This document shows, piece by piece, positions 33,253-42,313 of a stretch of DNA of 64,000 bases; within the stretch, counting starts at the first letter, position 1; every line of letters begins with the position of its first letter. Position numbers and translations under genes: made by a program. The DNA is from Gemmatimonas sp. (GTDB lineage Bacteria; Gemmatimonadota; Gemmatimonadetes; Gemmatimonadales; Gemmatimonadaceae). The stretch covers positions 1 to 64,000 of the forward strand of contig JAABRL010000019.1 in NCBI GenBank assembly GCA_011390935.1. The letters run 5' to 3'. The notes under the pieces were generated by a model that was not told where the DNA came from, searched no databases, and saw only the letters and a list, made by a program, of their open reading frames with translations.

Positions 33253-35013
33253 TCAGCGACGAGCACCAAGCGCGCCCGCCGTTCGTGCCGCCGGGATTGG
33301 CCCGCACGGCATCAGCCCGCGACGCAGCGCGTGACCGTCCGTTTCGTTGTCGTCGGCCCAGAACACTGTCTTGCGCCCTGCCGTACATGACGCGTCGCTC
33401 ACGAAGGCGAAGCCTTCGTTGTTGATGTTGGGCATGCCGCTCGGACGCTGGAAGACGCGCGGCGCACGGTAGCGTCCGCGTGTGGCACCAGCCGCGCTCT
33501 CGATCTCGAGCACCGCGTGACGACCCTGGCACGTGTCATCGCACACGGCCCAGAGGTACCGCGTGGCGAGATCGTATTCGAGATCCATCACGCCGGTGAA
33601 GCCGCTGTTGATCGTGGCAATGCGCGTGAAGCTGTTGTTGGTGTGGTTGAGCGCAAACGCGTAAATGGTGCCGTTGGCCTCGAGCCCCACGAAAAAGAGC
33701 CCCGTCCCATGCCCCGGATAAGTGGCCGGGTCGTACACCGTGCTTCGGCTCTCGTCGAAAAACTGTTGTGCGACAAGCGCCGTATCCGGAATCCAGGTAA
33801 TGGCCTCGAGGCCGAGGTTCGCCCCGGTTGCGGGCAGGTTTGCCGTGAGGTTCCATTCGTGCGTGGCTACAAGCACCGAACCCGCAGCGCTCACGTCGTA
33901 GCGCAGGACGCTGTTCCGGCTCATGCCGCTCGCGGCATTGTTGCGCTCAGCGGCGATGTACATGCCCGCCGCTGACCCGCCGCCGGCGAAGGCGATTCCT
34001 TCGGCGTCCACATCACCCGTGCCATCGGGATAGCGAAGCGCCTTGCCCGCGCTCCAGCCGTTGGCTGGATCGGCCACCCACAGACCACCCTGCTCCACGA
34101 GGCGGAAGATCGCGCCCGGTCCGTTGCGTGCAGCCCAGAGCACGGCCGGTGCGCCACCCACCGGGGCCTCCCACGCGAGGCCACTCATGTTGCCACCAAA
34201 AACGCGTCCGCCCACGCCTGCGGTGGTGATCTCGCCAGCCCCTGGCCACGCGGGGAACGATGACGGCGGCGGCAGCGCCCCACAATCATTGGCCGCGCCC
34301 TTGGTCGCCGTCGCATTCGGAACGAACGCGCCCGTGCCATCCGGGCAGCGACCGTACGTCACCGGCGCGTGCGTCGTCCATGCGTAGCTGTCCACCAGCA
34401 CGTCGTAGCGCGAGAGCAGGCGCACGGCGTCGGGCTGCCCAAGACCGAAGCCGAACTCCGCTTCTTCCACCACGAGAATGCCGCCCGCGGGAATCGTCGT
34501 GCCCGGCGAGAAGCGAAACGTGCGCGATGTGTCGTCGTCGGTGAGCCGCCAGCCGACGAGAGACACCGGGCTTGTTGTCGGGTTGAACAGCTCGACCCAG
34601 TCTCCAGGCTCTCCCTGCTGCGACTCGACTTCGTTGATCACGATGGCGGGCGCGTTGGTGACCGTGATCGCAAGCTGGCCGGTGATGGTGCCGACGGTTG
34701 CAAGGATCAGGCCACTACCCTCGCCGACGGCGCGCACCATCCCGGTGCTGGAAACGGTAGCCACGGCCGAGTTGCTGACGGACCAGCGCACGGTGCCGAC
34801 CGGAAAGCTCCCGCCACCTTGATCGACGCCACTCACCGTGGGGGTGACCGTCTGTCCCTGTTCCAGACTGGTGGTCGGCGCGGTCACCACAAGACTGGTG
34901 AGCGCGCGCGGCGCAGTCGCCACACTGCTCTCGCCGCGACACGCCAAGAAGGCGGCAAGCGCGGCGACGGCCAGTAGGCCGCAAGACACGAAGCGCTGCA
35001 CAGGGAGAATCAT
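33253..35013 (-). CDS. Lipoprotein with Ig-like (BIG2) and lamin-tail domains plus propeller-like region
   Basis: The 586-residue form begins at the ATG at 35013 with a signal (ILPVQRFVSCGLLAVAALAA then FLAC). A BIG2-like domain follows (VTAPTTSLEQGQTVTPTVSG, SVSNSAVATVSSTGMVRAVG), then a lamin-tail domain (INEVESQQGEPGDWVELFNP, TFRFSPGTTIPAGGILVVEE). The long C-terminal part (AGEITTAGVGGRVFGGNMSG, LGLEAITWIPDTALVAQQFF, GVMDLEYDLATRYLWAVCDD) looks like a propeller related to esterase-like phytase/SdiA-regulated folds. It is probably a surface protein acting on extracellular polymers or nucleotides. Confidence 0.72.
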   Translation of the reverse strand: MILPVQRFVSCGLLAVAALAAFLACRGESSVATAPRALTSLVVTAPTTSLEQGQTVTPTVSGVDQGGGSFPVGTVRWSVSNSAVATVSSTGMVRAVGEGSGLILATVGTITGQLAITVTNAPAIVINEVESQQGEPGDWVELFNPTTSPVSLVGWRLTDDDTSRTFRFSPGTTIPAGGILVVEEAEFGFGLGQPDAVRLLSRYDVLVDSYAWTTHAPVTYGRCPDGTGAFVPNATATKGAANDCGALPPPSSFPAWPGAGEITTAGVGGRVFGGNMSGLAWEAPVGGAPAVLWAARNGPGAIFRLVEQGGLWVADPANGWSAGKALRYPDGTGDVDAEGIAFAGGGSAAGMYIAAERNNAASGMSRNSVLRYDVSAAGSVLVATHEWNLTANLPATGANLGLEAITWIPDTALVAQQFFDESRSTVYDPATYPGHGTGLFFVGLEANGTIYAFALNHTNNSFTRIATINSGFTGVMDLEYDLATRYLWAVCDDTCQGRHAVLEIESAAGATRGRYRAPRVFQRPSGMPNINNEGFAFVSDASCTAGRKTVFWADDNETDGHALRRGLMPCGPIPAARTAGALGARR

Positions 35014-35590
35014 GATGGTGAGGTTGTGCCGCTGCAGCGTAAGCCGGAACCGCCGCGACCGGTCGAGAAACGACGAACAGCGCATGACACAAAGTACGGT
35101 CCGTTCCCAACGAGAGTAGTGAACGATACAACGCGAAAATTTGCGCGAAGAGCGCGCATGTGGTAAGGAACAGGTAGGCTTTGTCCGACGCAGCTGCCGC
35201 CGATCATGTGCGCTGCGCACTCGGCCCTCCACGTGGAGGTGAAGCACCATGTCATGAAGACACGTCTCGCTGCATTGTCGTCGAGGTGGAAGTTCAGCTC
35301 TTGATCATTCCCGATGCGGTCGCGGCAGCCGCGTTTCCCGGCCGGTGACCGGCGGGCGTCGAGTCGGTCACCGATCTCCATCGGGCGGACGATGGCAACG
35401 GACCATCAACGAACCAGGCAGTGCAACTCGGCGATGCGCGCACGGTGCCCGGAGCCTGCACCACGGCCATGATCTGATCGGGGGGAAATCAGCGCTTTCT
35501 CTGTATGCGCGTCACGTGCTGCTCGGTCGGTTGCCGTGCGATGCAGACGTGGCCCCACGGCTGATCCTCGCCGTTCCCTCCGGAGTGCTC
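35014..35590. other. Divergent intergenic region
   Basis: About 580 bases between two divergent surface lipoprotein genes. Open frames in it are shadows without ribosome-binding sites. Promoters for both genes are expected; A/T-rich patches occur near 35100-35145 (for example GAAAATTTGCGCGAAGAGCGCGC, which contains the palindrome GCGCGAAGAGCGCGC-like) but no clear -35/-10 pair is found. Confidence 0.45.
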
Positions 35591-38215
35591 ATGTCCTTGC
35601 CCATGTCCGTCGCGCACCGCCGCACCTGCCGCCACCTGCCGATGCGGTGGCATGCCGCGTTGCGCCGATGGCTTTCCGTAGCCGTTGCGCTGCTGCTCGT
35701 TGCGTGCAGCGATGGGACCACGAATCCGGTGCCGGAGCTGGTGCTCTCGCCCAACGAGCGCGCACTCGACGTGGGAGAGTCGGTGCAACTGAGCGCGATC
35801 AATGCGGGTGGTGCCGTAACCTGGACATCGAGTGATCCGACGGTGGCGTCGGTGGTGTCGACGGGTTTCGTGACTGCCATCGGGCCCGGGACGACGATCA
35901 TCTCCGCCAGCACGCCCACGCAGCGAGCCGACGCGACGATCACCGTGAACGCGCGTCCCGCACTTTCGCTTTCGGTTGCGACCGTCACGTTCGTGGCGCG
36001 ACGAGGCGGACGCGATCCGGCGGTGCAGCACGTGTCCGTTGCCAACAGCGGCTCCGGCACGCTGATGGACATCGGCATCACCAGTGTCAGCTACGACACG
36101 CCGGAGCGTGATTGGCTCGAGGTCGAACAGGTCGGAGCCACGGCCACGCCCTCGACTCCAGCAAGCTTGCGGCTGACCGCGCGAGTCGACGCGCTGCCGA
36201 CCGGCACCCACAGTGCGGTGGTGCTCGTTGGTGCGGCGAACGCGGAGAACGCGCCGCGGGAGTTGATCGTGACGCTCACGGTCACTCCGGCGCCCACGCT
36301 CTCCGTATCGCCCGCCACGATGCAGTTCAGCAGTGTGGCCGGTGACACCACGACCAGATCCGGCTTCAGTCTGATCTCGTCCAACATCGCCGGAGACAGT
36401 CTGACCGATCTCACGGTCGAGCGCGTTGACCCGACGGCTACATGGCTTGCCGCCTCACTCAGTCGCACCTTCACGACGTCGGTGGTGACCTTCACGGCCA
36501 GCGCCGAATCGCTTGCACCGGGCACGTACACCACTTCCATGCGCATACGCTCCGGCACGATCACGGAGAACGGCCCGCAGGATGTTGACGTGACCTTCAT
36601 CGTGGCTTCGCCCCCACGGCTCGTGCTCTCCGCTTCATCGACGACCTTCGCCGCCGAAGTCGGCGGGGCCAACCCTCCACCTCGCGCCATTGCGATCGCG
36701 AATGGTGGCGATACACGGCTCGATATCGAATCCGTCGCCGTTCGCTACCCCGGCGGTGCTGCCGAGGACTGGCTCAGTGCAGTGCTTTCGCGAACCACCG
36801 CGCCGGCCACGCTTACGCTCGCCGCACGCACGGGAGCGCTCGTCCCAGGCGTCTACACGGCCGAGGTGGAGCTCATCGCACCAGGCGCGGACGGTTCGCC
36901 AGCGGTCATCGGGGTTTCGTTCACGGTTGGCGAAGGACCGATCATCGAGCTCTCGCACACGGCGCTCCAGTTCTCGGCCCCGCCCTTCACGAGTACGCCG
37001 GTGCAGGAAGTGATCGTGACCAACGGCGGCGGCGGCGCACTCGGTTCGCTCGAGGTGAGCGTGGAATACGCCGGCGCCACAGGATGGCTCACAGCCGAGC
37101 TCGGATCGGTGGTGGCGCCCACCGCGATGAACGTGCAGGCGACCACGGACCATCTCGCGCCCGGCACGCACACCGCGACGATTCGCGTGAGCTCGCCCGA
37201 CGCAGCGAACTCGCCTCGCGCCATTGCGGTCACACTCACGGTGGAGCCGCCACCTGCGGTCATCTCGCTGAGCACCACCAGTCTCAGCTTCACGGCGCCA
37301 TCTGGCGGTGGCAGCCCCGGCACGCAGGTCGTGCTTGTGACCAACAGTGGCAACGGCACGCTTTCGGGACTGGGGAGGCTCATCACATACCAGTCGGGCA
37401 GCGGCTGGCTGAGCGCCTGGATCACGCCGCCATCGATCACGACCGGGAGTGCGACGCTCACGGTTTCGGCCAATCCCGGCTCGCTCTCGGCCGGCACGTA
37501 TTCGGCAACGGTCACCGTCGTGTCGACGATGCCAGGGGTCGAGTCGCGAACGGTGCAGGTAACGTTCACGGTGCCCCCCCCGGTGCTGGGCGTGAGCGCG
37601 ACCACGCTGAACTTCGTTCGGGCGAGCGGGACGGGCACCACGTCGTCCGTCGTCAGCATCGTGAACGCCGGCGCGGGCACGCTGAGCGGACTGACCGCGA
37701 ACGTGATCAGCGGAGCGCCGTGGCTCACACGAGCGTTGAGCGTGACGTCGGTGACCACGGGCTTCGCGTCGCTCACTGTGACCGTCAACGCGGGTTCCGG
37801 CACCGCCAGCCCGCGCCCACCGGGGAACTACACGGGTGTACTGCGTGTCTCGTCGCCAGTCGCCGGGAGCGTCGATATCACGGTGAACTTCAACGTGCCG
37901 GTCTCGCTCGCGAACAATCTGATGCCGTCGCTTCAGAGCAGTGCCTGCAGCGGGTGCCATACCTGGAGCACGGGTGGGGCATTCCGCACCTATGTGGTCA
38001 ATCGACAGACCACCACACGGACACTCGCGTACCCGCTCGCATCGTTCTACCCTGTGCGCGTCGTGCCCGGCAATGCGGCGGGCAGCTATCTCACCTACCA
38101 GCTGCAGGCGTCGAGCGGCGCGTATCGCATGCCGACCGGATCGACGCCGCTGCTGTCGGTGACGGTGCGGAACTACATTCGCGACTGGATCGATCAGGGC
38201 GCGCCGAACAACTGA
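35591..38215 (+). CDS. Surface lipoprotein with BIG2 and BACON-like repeats and a C-terminal c-type heme domain
   Basis: The 874-residue protein starts at the ATG at 35591, five bases after GGAG. The lipobox is ALLLVAC (Cys 39). A BIG2 domain (ELVLSPNERALDVGESVQLS, TWTSSDPTVASVVSTGFVTA) is followed by about six BACON-like repeats of roughly 100 residues with recurring WL, then T..A.LTV.A....L..GTY..TV.V.S. The last 90 residues hold one heme motif, CSGCH, and a possible distal Met in YRMPTG, then LSVTVRNYIRDWIDQGA, as in cytochrome domains of surface proteins. It may deliver electrons at the cell surface. Confidence 0.75.
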   Translation: MSLPMSVAHRRTCRHLPMRWHAALRRWLSVAVALLLVACSDGTTNPVPELVLSPNERALDVGESVQLSAINAGGAVTWTSSDPTVASVVSTGFVTAIGPGTTIISASTPTQRADATITVNARPALSLSVATVTFVARRGGRDPAVQHVSVANSGSGTLMDIGITSVSYDTPERDWLEVEQVGATATPSTPASLRLTARVDALPTGTHSAVVLVGAANAENAPRELIVTLTVTPAPTLSVSPATMQFSSVAGDTTTRSGFSLISSNIAGDSLTDLTVERVDPTATWLAASLSRTFTTSVVTFTASAESLAPGTYTTSMRIRSGTITENGPQDVDVTFIVASPPRLVLSASSTTFAAEVGGANPPPRAIAIANGGDTRLDIESVAVRYPGGAAEDWLSAVLSRTTAPATLTLAARTGALVPGVYTAEVELIAPGADGSPAVIGVSFTVGEGPIIELSHTALQFSAPPFTSTPVQEVIVTNGGGGALGSLEVSVEYAGATGWLTAELGSVVAPTAMNVQATTDHLAPGTHTATIRVSSPDAANSPRAIAVTLTVEPPPAVISLSTTSLSFTAPSGGGSPGTQVVLVTNSGNGTLSGLGRLITYQSGSGWLSAWITPPSITTGSATLTVSANPGSLSAGTYSATVTVVSTMPGVESRTVQVTFTVPPPVLGVSATTLNFVRASGTGTTSSVVSIVNAGAGTLSGLTANVISGAPWLTRALSVTSVTTGFASLTVTVNAGSGTASPRPPGNYTGVLRVSSPVAGSVDITVNFNVPVSLANNLMPSLQSSACSGCHTWSTGGAFRTYVVNRQTTTRTLAYPLASFYPVRVVPGNAAGSYLTYQLQASSGAYRMPTGSTPLLSVTVRNYIRDWIDQGAPNN

Positions 38216-38236
38216 TCCGGACAGGAGCCCGAGGCG

Positions 38237-38262
38237 CGCGACGTCCGTTCGGCGACGTCGCG
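38237..38262 (+). terminator. Hairpin after the BACON/cytochrome gene
   Basis: CGCGACGTC at 38237-38245 and GACGTCGCG at 38254-38262 form a 9-bp perfect stem with an eight-base loop, 22 bases after the stop codon. No T-run follows, so it is a candidate for a hairpin-type or Rho-assisted terminator. Confidence 0.5.
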
Positions 38263-38691
38263 TCCTGCGGGCGGCACGGCCAGCACGCCGCGTCGCCCGA
38301 AGCGCTGAACCGAAAGAAGCACGAGGGTATGGTTGATGCGCGGCGTACCATACTGGCTGTGCCGCAACCGGCCGACAGAGGACGAGCTCGGGATGCAGAG
38401 TTGTCTGCGCCGCGCCCCGGTCCCGTCACCGATGCGCCTCCGCCTGCTCACGACTCAGCGCTCGCCCCACGGGAGAGCGCGCGCACGCCTCTACGGCTGG
38501 AGCCGAATCTCCTCCGAAGGGCGCATGGTGCGCACATGCCGTCACAGGTATCCCTTCAGAGCGTGCCTTCCCTGTGACGTGACGTCGTCGGTTCTTGCAT
38601 CGACCAACCGGCGGCACGCCACGCGTTGTCACCTGTGTCCTGATGCTCGACGAGCGGCCTTGCACCATGTCGCCGTGCGGAGGTGGGTGAA
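38263..38691. other. Gap without a gene
   Basis: About 430 bases with no frame I would call. Short frames overlap both strands and lack ribosome-binding sites. A promoter for the DUF4142 gene is expected near its right end. Confidence 0.5.
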
Positions 38692-39387
38692 ATGCGCATG
38701 AACACCATAGTACGTCACAGTGTCGGTGTACTCGCGAGCGCACTGATACTGAGCGGGTGTGGCGATACCAACCGCAACGATATGGCCTCCAACACCGCGG
38801 ATTCGATGTCCATGCGTGGCGAGCAGCCTGGCATGATCGCCATGGACTCAGGGGTGAACCCGGGCGTCGCGGCCGGCGGCATGGGACCGGACGGACTGGG
38901 TCGACAGGGGGTGGGTGGCGCGCAAGGCAGGGACTCGGAGATTCGGCTCACGGATGCACAGATCGTCAGCGTTGCCATGACAGCGAATCGTCTCGACAGC
39001 ACCAGCGCGGCCACGGTGCTCAATCGGTTGAACACCAACGAGACACGCGCCTTCGCGCAGCGCATGATCGCCGAGCACGGGGCCATGATGGAGTCGATGC
39101 GCGCCGCGACATCTCGACTCGGCCTCACGCCGGTCGGCAACAACGTTTCCTCCACGCTGGAACAGATGGCATCGCAGCGCATCAACGGCACAGGAGCCGA
39201 TGTCGATCGCGCGTACATGGAGAACGAGGTCGTGATGCATCAGCAGGTGCTCCGCACGATCGACGAAGTGCTGCTGCCACAGGCCACCGATCCGACGCTG
39301 CGAGGACTCGTGGAGCGCATGCGCACCTCGGTGGCCGCTCACCTGGAGGAGGCCGGGGCCATTCGCGAGCGGCTGGCCGAGCGCTGA
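38692..39387 (+). CDS. DUF4142-family lipoprotein
   Basis: The 231-residue protein starts at the ATG at 38692, eight bases after GGAGG. Its lipobox ends LILSGC, with Cys at residue 23. After a Met/Gly-rich linker (MSMRGEQPGMIAMDSG) comes the DUF4142 helical domain: LTDAQIVSVAMTANRLDSTS, RAFAQRMIAEHGAMMESMRA, and DRAYMENEVVMHQQVLRTID. The His-rich H...M and HQ motifs are family-typical ferritin-like positions. The family is often linked to envelope stress or exopolysaccharide, without a proven role. Confidence 0.82.
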   Translation: MRMNTIVRHSVGVLASALILSGCGDTNRNDMASNTADSMSMRGEQPGMIAMDSGVNPGVAAGGMGPDGLGRQGVGGAQGRDSEIRLTDAQIVSVAMTANRLDSTSAATVLNRLNTNETRAFAQRMIAEHGAMMESMRAATSRLGLTPVGNNVSSTLEQMASQRINGTGADVDRAYMENEVVMHQQVLRTIDEVLLPQATDPTLRGLVERMRTSVAAHLEEAGAIRERLAER

Positions 39388-39494
39388 ACGGTGAGTCATG
39401 CACTCGCGCGACGCAGGCGTTACGTTGTCGACTGAGCACGGGGTGGGCACCGCGCCCCCAAGTGCGCGATGTAACGCCGCACGAGGCACACCGC

Positions 39495-39926
39495 ATGGAC
39501 CCACGAGCCATCCTACCCCACCGGTATCCGTTTCTCCTCATCGATACCATCGACGACGTGGACGCCGGCAAGCGTGCGCACGGCACGAAGGTCGTCACCG
39601 GCTCCGAATGGTTGGCGATCGGCGTTTCGGACGTGGTGACGCTGCGAGCGATGCCGCATCTGCTCATCGTTGAAGCATTGGCGCAGCTGTCGGCGGCCGT
39701 GATGCAGGGGCTGCTCGATGGCGGCGAGGGTGTCATTGGATATTTCATGGGCATGAACAACGCGCGATTTCGCGGCGAGGCAGTGCCCGGCGACGTGCTG
39801 TCGCTCAGTGTGGAGCTGCGGCAGTTCCGCCGCGGTATCTGCAAGACGCACGGGGTCGCGACCGTGGATGGACGACAGGTGGTGCGCGTCGACATCACGT
39901 CCATTCTGCGACCGGCGACTGCGTAG
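39495..39926 (+). CDS. FabZ-like 3-hydroxyacyl-ACP dehydratase
   Basis: The 143-residue protein has the hotdog-fold dehydratase pattern. ILPHRYPFLLIDTIDDVDAG includes the catalytic His, MPHLLIVEALAQLSAAVMQG includes the catalytic Glu, and RFRGEAVPGDVLSLSVELRQ carries the usual R..V.PGD segment. It removes water from 3-hydroxyacyl-ACP in fatty-acid or related acyl-chain synthesis. It stands alone rather than in a lpx/fab cluster, so it may be an accessory paralogue. The start is the ATG at 39495. Confidence 0.85.
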   Translation: MDPRAILPHRYPFLLIDTIDDVDAGKRAHGTKVVTGSEWLAIGVSDVVTLRAMPHLLIVEALAQLSAAVMQGLLDGGEGVIGYFMGMNNARFRGEAVPGDVLSLSVELRQFRRGICKTHGVATVDGRQVVRVDITSILRPATA

Positions 39927-39935
39927 CAGCACCAC

Positions 39936-39964
39936 GGCCCGCCGGAGCAGTGCTCCAACGGGCC
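39936..39964. terminator. Bidirectional hairpin between fabZ-like and PfpI-like genes
   Basis: GGCCCG at 39936-39941 pairs with CGGGCC at 39959-39964, and the inner GGAGC/GCTCC pair continues the stem after a CC/AA mismatch, with an AGT loop. It lies between two convergent genes, consistent with a shared terminator. There is no T-run. Confidence 0.6.
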
Positions 39965-40010
39965 ATGATCTGTTGCGGCGCCGAGCGGCGCGGGGTGTTG
40001 CCCTGCCGTG

Positions 40011-40607
40011 TTACGCGAGCTGCTTCTCGTGCACGCCCTCGGCGATCTCCTCGAGCATCTTCGCGTTGAAGGCCTGCAGATCGTTCGGGTTGCGGCTCGT
40101 CACCAATCCCTGATCGACCACCACGGCCTCATCCACCCACGTTGCACCCGCATTCTTGAGGTCGGTGCGAATGGACGGATACGACGTGAGACGTCGTCCC
40201 TTGGCCACACCCGCCTCCACCAGCAGCGATGGTGCGTGACAGATCGCGGCCACCGGCTTGCCTGCCGTGAAGAAGTCGCGAATGAAGCTCACGGCCTCGG
40301 TGTTCATGCGCAGCGCATCGGGATTGAGCACACCGCCCGGCAACATGAGCGCGTCGAAGCTGTCCGCCTTCATGGCCGGCACGATGCCGTCCACCTTGAT
40401 GGCATCATCGGACCAGCGCCCCTTCGACCAGCCGCGAATGGTCGTGGCCGAATCCTTCACCGAGACGATTTTCACCGTGGCTCCGGCTGCCTTGAGCGCC
40501 TCGAGCGGTGACGACAACTCCGACTCTTCGAATCCGTCAGTGGCGAGAATCGCCACGGTACGATTGGACAGGTTGTACTTGCGTGTGGTGTTGGTTCTTT
40601 CAGTCAT
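40011..40607 (-). CDS. DJ-1/PfpI-family glutamine-amidotransferase-like protein
   Basis: The 198-residue protein has NRTVAILATDGFEESELSSP and FDALMLPGGVLNPDALRMNT. The nucleophile elbow AICHAPSLLVEAGVAKGR contains Cys and the adjacent His; Glu in the first loop is also conserved. PfpI-like members act as proteases, glyoxalases or stress chaperones in the cytoplasm; this sequence does not decide between them. It is convergent to the FabZ-like gene with a terminator hairpin between. Confidence 0.85.
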   Translation of the reverse strand: MTERTNTTRKYNLSNRTVAILATDGFEESELSSPLEALKAAGATVKIVSVKDSATTIRGWSKGRWSDDAIKVDGIVPAMKADSFDALMLPGGVLNPDALRMNTEAVSFIRDFFTAGKPVAAICHAPSLLVEAGVAKGRRLTSYPSIRTDLKNAGATWVDEAVVVDQGLVTSRNPNDLQAFNAKMLEEIAEGVHEKQLA

Positions 40608-40690
40608 CAGTACCCTCCGTTGTGTGTTCGTCAGACTTCTTCGAACACATTGTCATACAACACGTTGAGGGAATTGTTCCGCACGTTGTG

Positions 40691-41647
40691 TCAGTCGCGT
40701 GCCGTCAGCAGCGCGTCGAGCTTGTCGAACGATCCCGTCCACCCCGTTGTCATACCGCCGCGCTCGGCGACGAACGCCGCCACTTCCGCGGGCGCGGCAC
40801 TTCGCGGTATCGACGTGCGAATCGTCACACGCGTCTGCGCGGGTCCTTCGGCACTGAGCTGCACGCTGTTGATCATCGTTTCGGGCCACGCCGAGTCGCC
40901 AGGATACCTGCCTGGCTGCTCGTGCTCGTCGATGAACAGCTGCTCGTACACGATGCGATGGGGTCGCTCCACGATCTGGTAGTTCAGACGGCCGTACATG
41001 GTGAACTCGCCGTTCGTCATGGCGAAGACGGCCTCGCCACCAGATACGATGCTGGCGCGGCGGAACGTCATGGTGAACCCGACCGGGGGCAACCAGGCCG
41101 CAAAGTGTTCGGGGGTGGCGAACATGTCGAACACCGTGTCGATCGGCGCGTCGACGCTGCGATTGATCACGAAGATCTCGTCGTGCGACGATTGCGCTTC
41201 GAGATACTCGGCCAAGCGATCCCAGGTCGCGTTGCCGCCGGCCGCCTTGATGAACACGCGCGCCTGTTGCGCGGCTTCGGGCGACGGCAGCGTCATGCAC
41301 AGCGCGAGTTCGGTGCGATCGCCCAGATCGCGGAACGCCACTGTCATGCGGAACATCGGTGCGCTGTCTTCCGAGGACGCACCATGATCGTACACGAGTC
41401 GCGCGTACGGCTCCACCTCGAGATACCGCGTGAAGTTCGGCCAATCGGTGCCGTCCGGTCCGTGCATGGTGAACACCCAGGTGCCGCCGGGGCGCAGATC
41501 TTTGCGGTGTGTGGTGATGGTGAAGCCGCGCGGCCCCCACCACTGCGATGCCTGTGCGTCGTCGGTGAACGCGTCCCAGACCCGCGCCAGTGGCGCATCG
41601 TACACGCGGGTGATTCGGATCTCGCGGGCGCTATCGGCGGTGGTCAT
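40691..41647 (-). CDS. Double SRPBCC (AHSA1-type) domain protein
   Basis: The 318-residue protein holds two tandem AHSA1 domains. The first is IRITRVYDAPLARVWDAFTD, QASQWWGPRGFTITTHRKDL and GTWVFTMHGPDGTDWPN. The second is IFVINRSVDAPIDTVFDMFA, FAAWLPPVGFTMTFRRASIV and the closing TTGWTGSFDKLDALL. The fold forms a hydrophobic pocket. The ATG at 41647 lies inside the end of the ArsR gene (overlap of 17 bases), so both are coupled and the ArsR protein probably controls it. Ligand is unknown. Confidence 0.85.
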   Translation of the reverse strand: MTTADSAREIRITRVYDAPLARVWDAFTDDAQASQWWGPRGFTITTHRKDLRPGGTWVFTMHGPDGTDWPNFTRYLEVEPYARLVYDHGASSEDSAPMFRMTVAFRDLGDRTELALCMTLPSPEAAQQARVFIKAAGGNATWDRLAEYLEAQSSHDEIFVINRSVDAPIDTVFDMFATPEHFAAWLPPVGFTMTFRRASIVSGGEAVFAMTNGEFTMYGRLNYQIVERPHRIVYEQLFIDEHEQPGRYPGDSAWPETMINSVQLSAEGPAQTRVTIRTSIPRSAAPAEVAAFVAERGGMTTGWTGSFDKLDALLTARD

Positions 41648-42008
41648 CGGCGGGACGGTGAGGAGTGAGATCGGTCGCAGGGGCTGGGGCCACGGACTTG
41701 AGGTACTCGCCGAGGCGATCCAGACTCGCCTCCATGAACTCGCGGTATTCGTCCATCCACGCCGCCGCATCCTGCAGCGGCGCCACATTGAGCGTGCAGG
41801 GGCGCCACTGGGCTTCGCGTCCCTTGGTCACCAGTCCGGCCTTCTCCAGCACCTTGAGGTGCTTGGTGACACCCGGCAGCGTCATCTGCCCCAGAAAGGG
41901 CTCGGCGAGCTGGGTGACGCTGGCTTCTCCCTCCCGGAGTCGCGCAAGAATCGCGCGGCGCGTCGGGTCGGCGAGGGCGGAGAACGTCTGGCTGAGCGTG
42001 TCTTGCAT
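41631..42008 (-). CDS. ArsR-family transcriptional regulator
   Basis: The 125-residue protein has the ArsR winged helix: TFSALADPTRRAILARLREG, ASVTQLAEPF, then TLPGVTKHLKVLEKAGLVTK and GREAQWRPCTLNV. It lacks the metal-binding Cys motif of arsenic sensors (no ELCVCDL). Such regulators paired with SRPBCC proteins are common; they repress their own operon. The palindromes upstream (42021-42051) are the likely operators. Confidence 0.9.
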   Translation of the reverse strand: MQDTLSQTFSALADPTRRAILARLREGEASVTQLAEPFLGQMTLPGVTKHLKVLEKAGLVTKGREAQWRPCTLNVAPLQDAAAWMDEYREFMEASLDRLGEYLKSVAPAPATDLTPHRPADDHRR

Positions 42009-42020
42009 GGTTTACCATAG

Positions 42021-42051
42021 GGTTAATTAACCTTTCGGTATACTAACCGAA
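42021..42051. promoter_or_regulatory. Palindromic operators upstream of the ArsR-type gene
   Basis: GGTTAATTAACC at 42021-42032 is a perfect 12-base palindrome, 13 bases upstream of the start codon. TTCGGT at 42034-42039 and ACCGAA at 42046-42051 form a second perfect inverted repeat with a six-base spacer. The region is A/T-rich in a GC-rich genome and is probably bound by the ArsR-type regulator. Confidence 0.7.
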
Positions 42052-42313
42052 TCCAACCGCGGCGCAAGTCCCAACGCGCGAACGGCCCCGTCGACCGTCG
42101 GCCTCCGGTTCCGGTGACGATCGCTGGCGGTTCGCCCGCGACAGCGCGGCCGCCGGCGGCACGATCACGCCGTTGCCGCAGACCAAGCTCTCGCACGCAC
42201 GCGGTGTCGAAGTGGCACACGACACTGGTCGTTGCGACGGGTGAATGTCGCCCCTACATTCGCCCGCGTGGACGTCCGCCTGCGTGACTGCCCGGTCGTA
42301 CCGGCACGCTTCG

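Noticed and set aside
33074-33334. Small plus-strand frame (ATLVFGKNKRDVFDDRG) after the serine hydrolase
   Set aside because: First part looks protein-like but most of the frame is antisense to the lamin-tail lipoprotein gene; no ribosome-binding site.
38757-39926. 389-codon frame running through the DUF4142 gene into the FabZ-like gene
   Set aside because: The first two thirds are a shadow of DUF4142 in another frame; only the FabZ part from 39495 is real.
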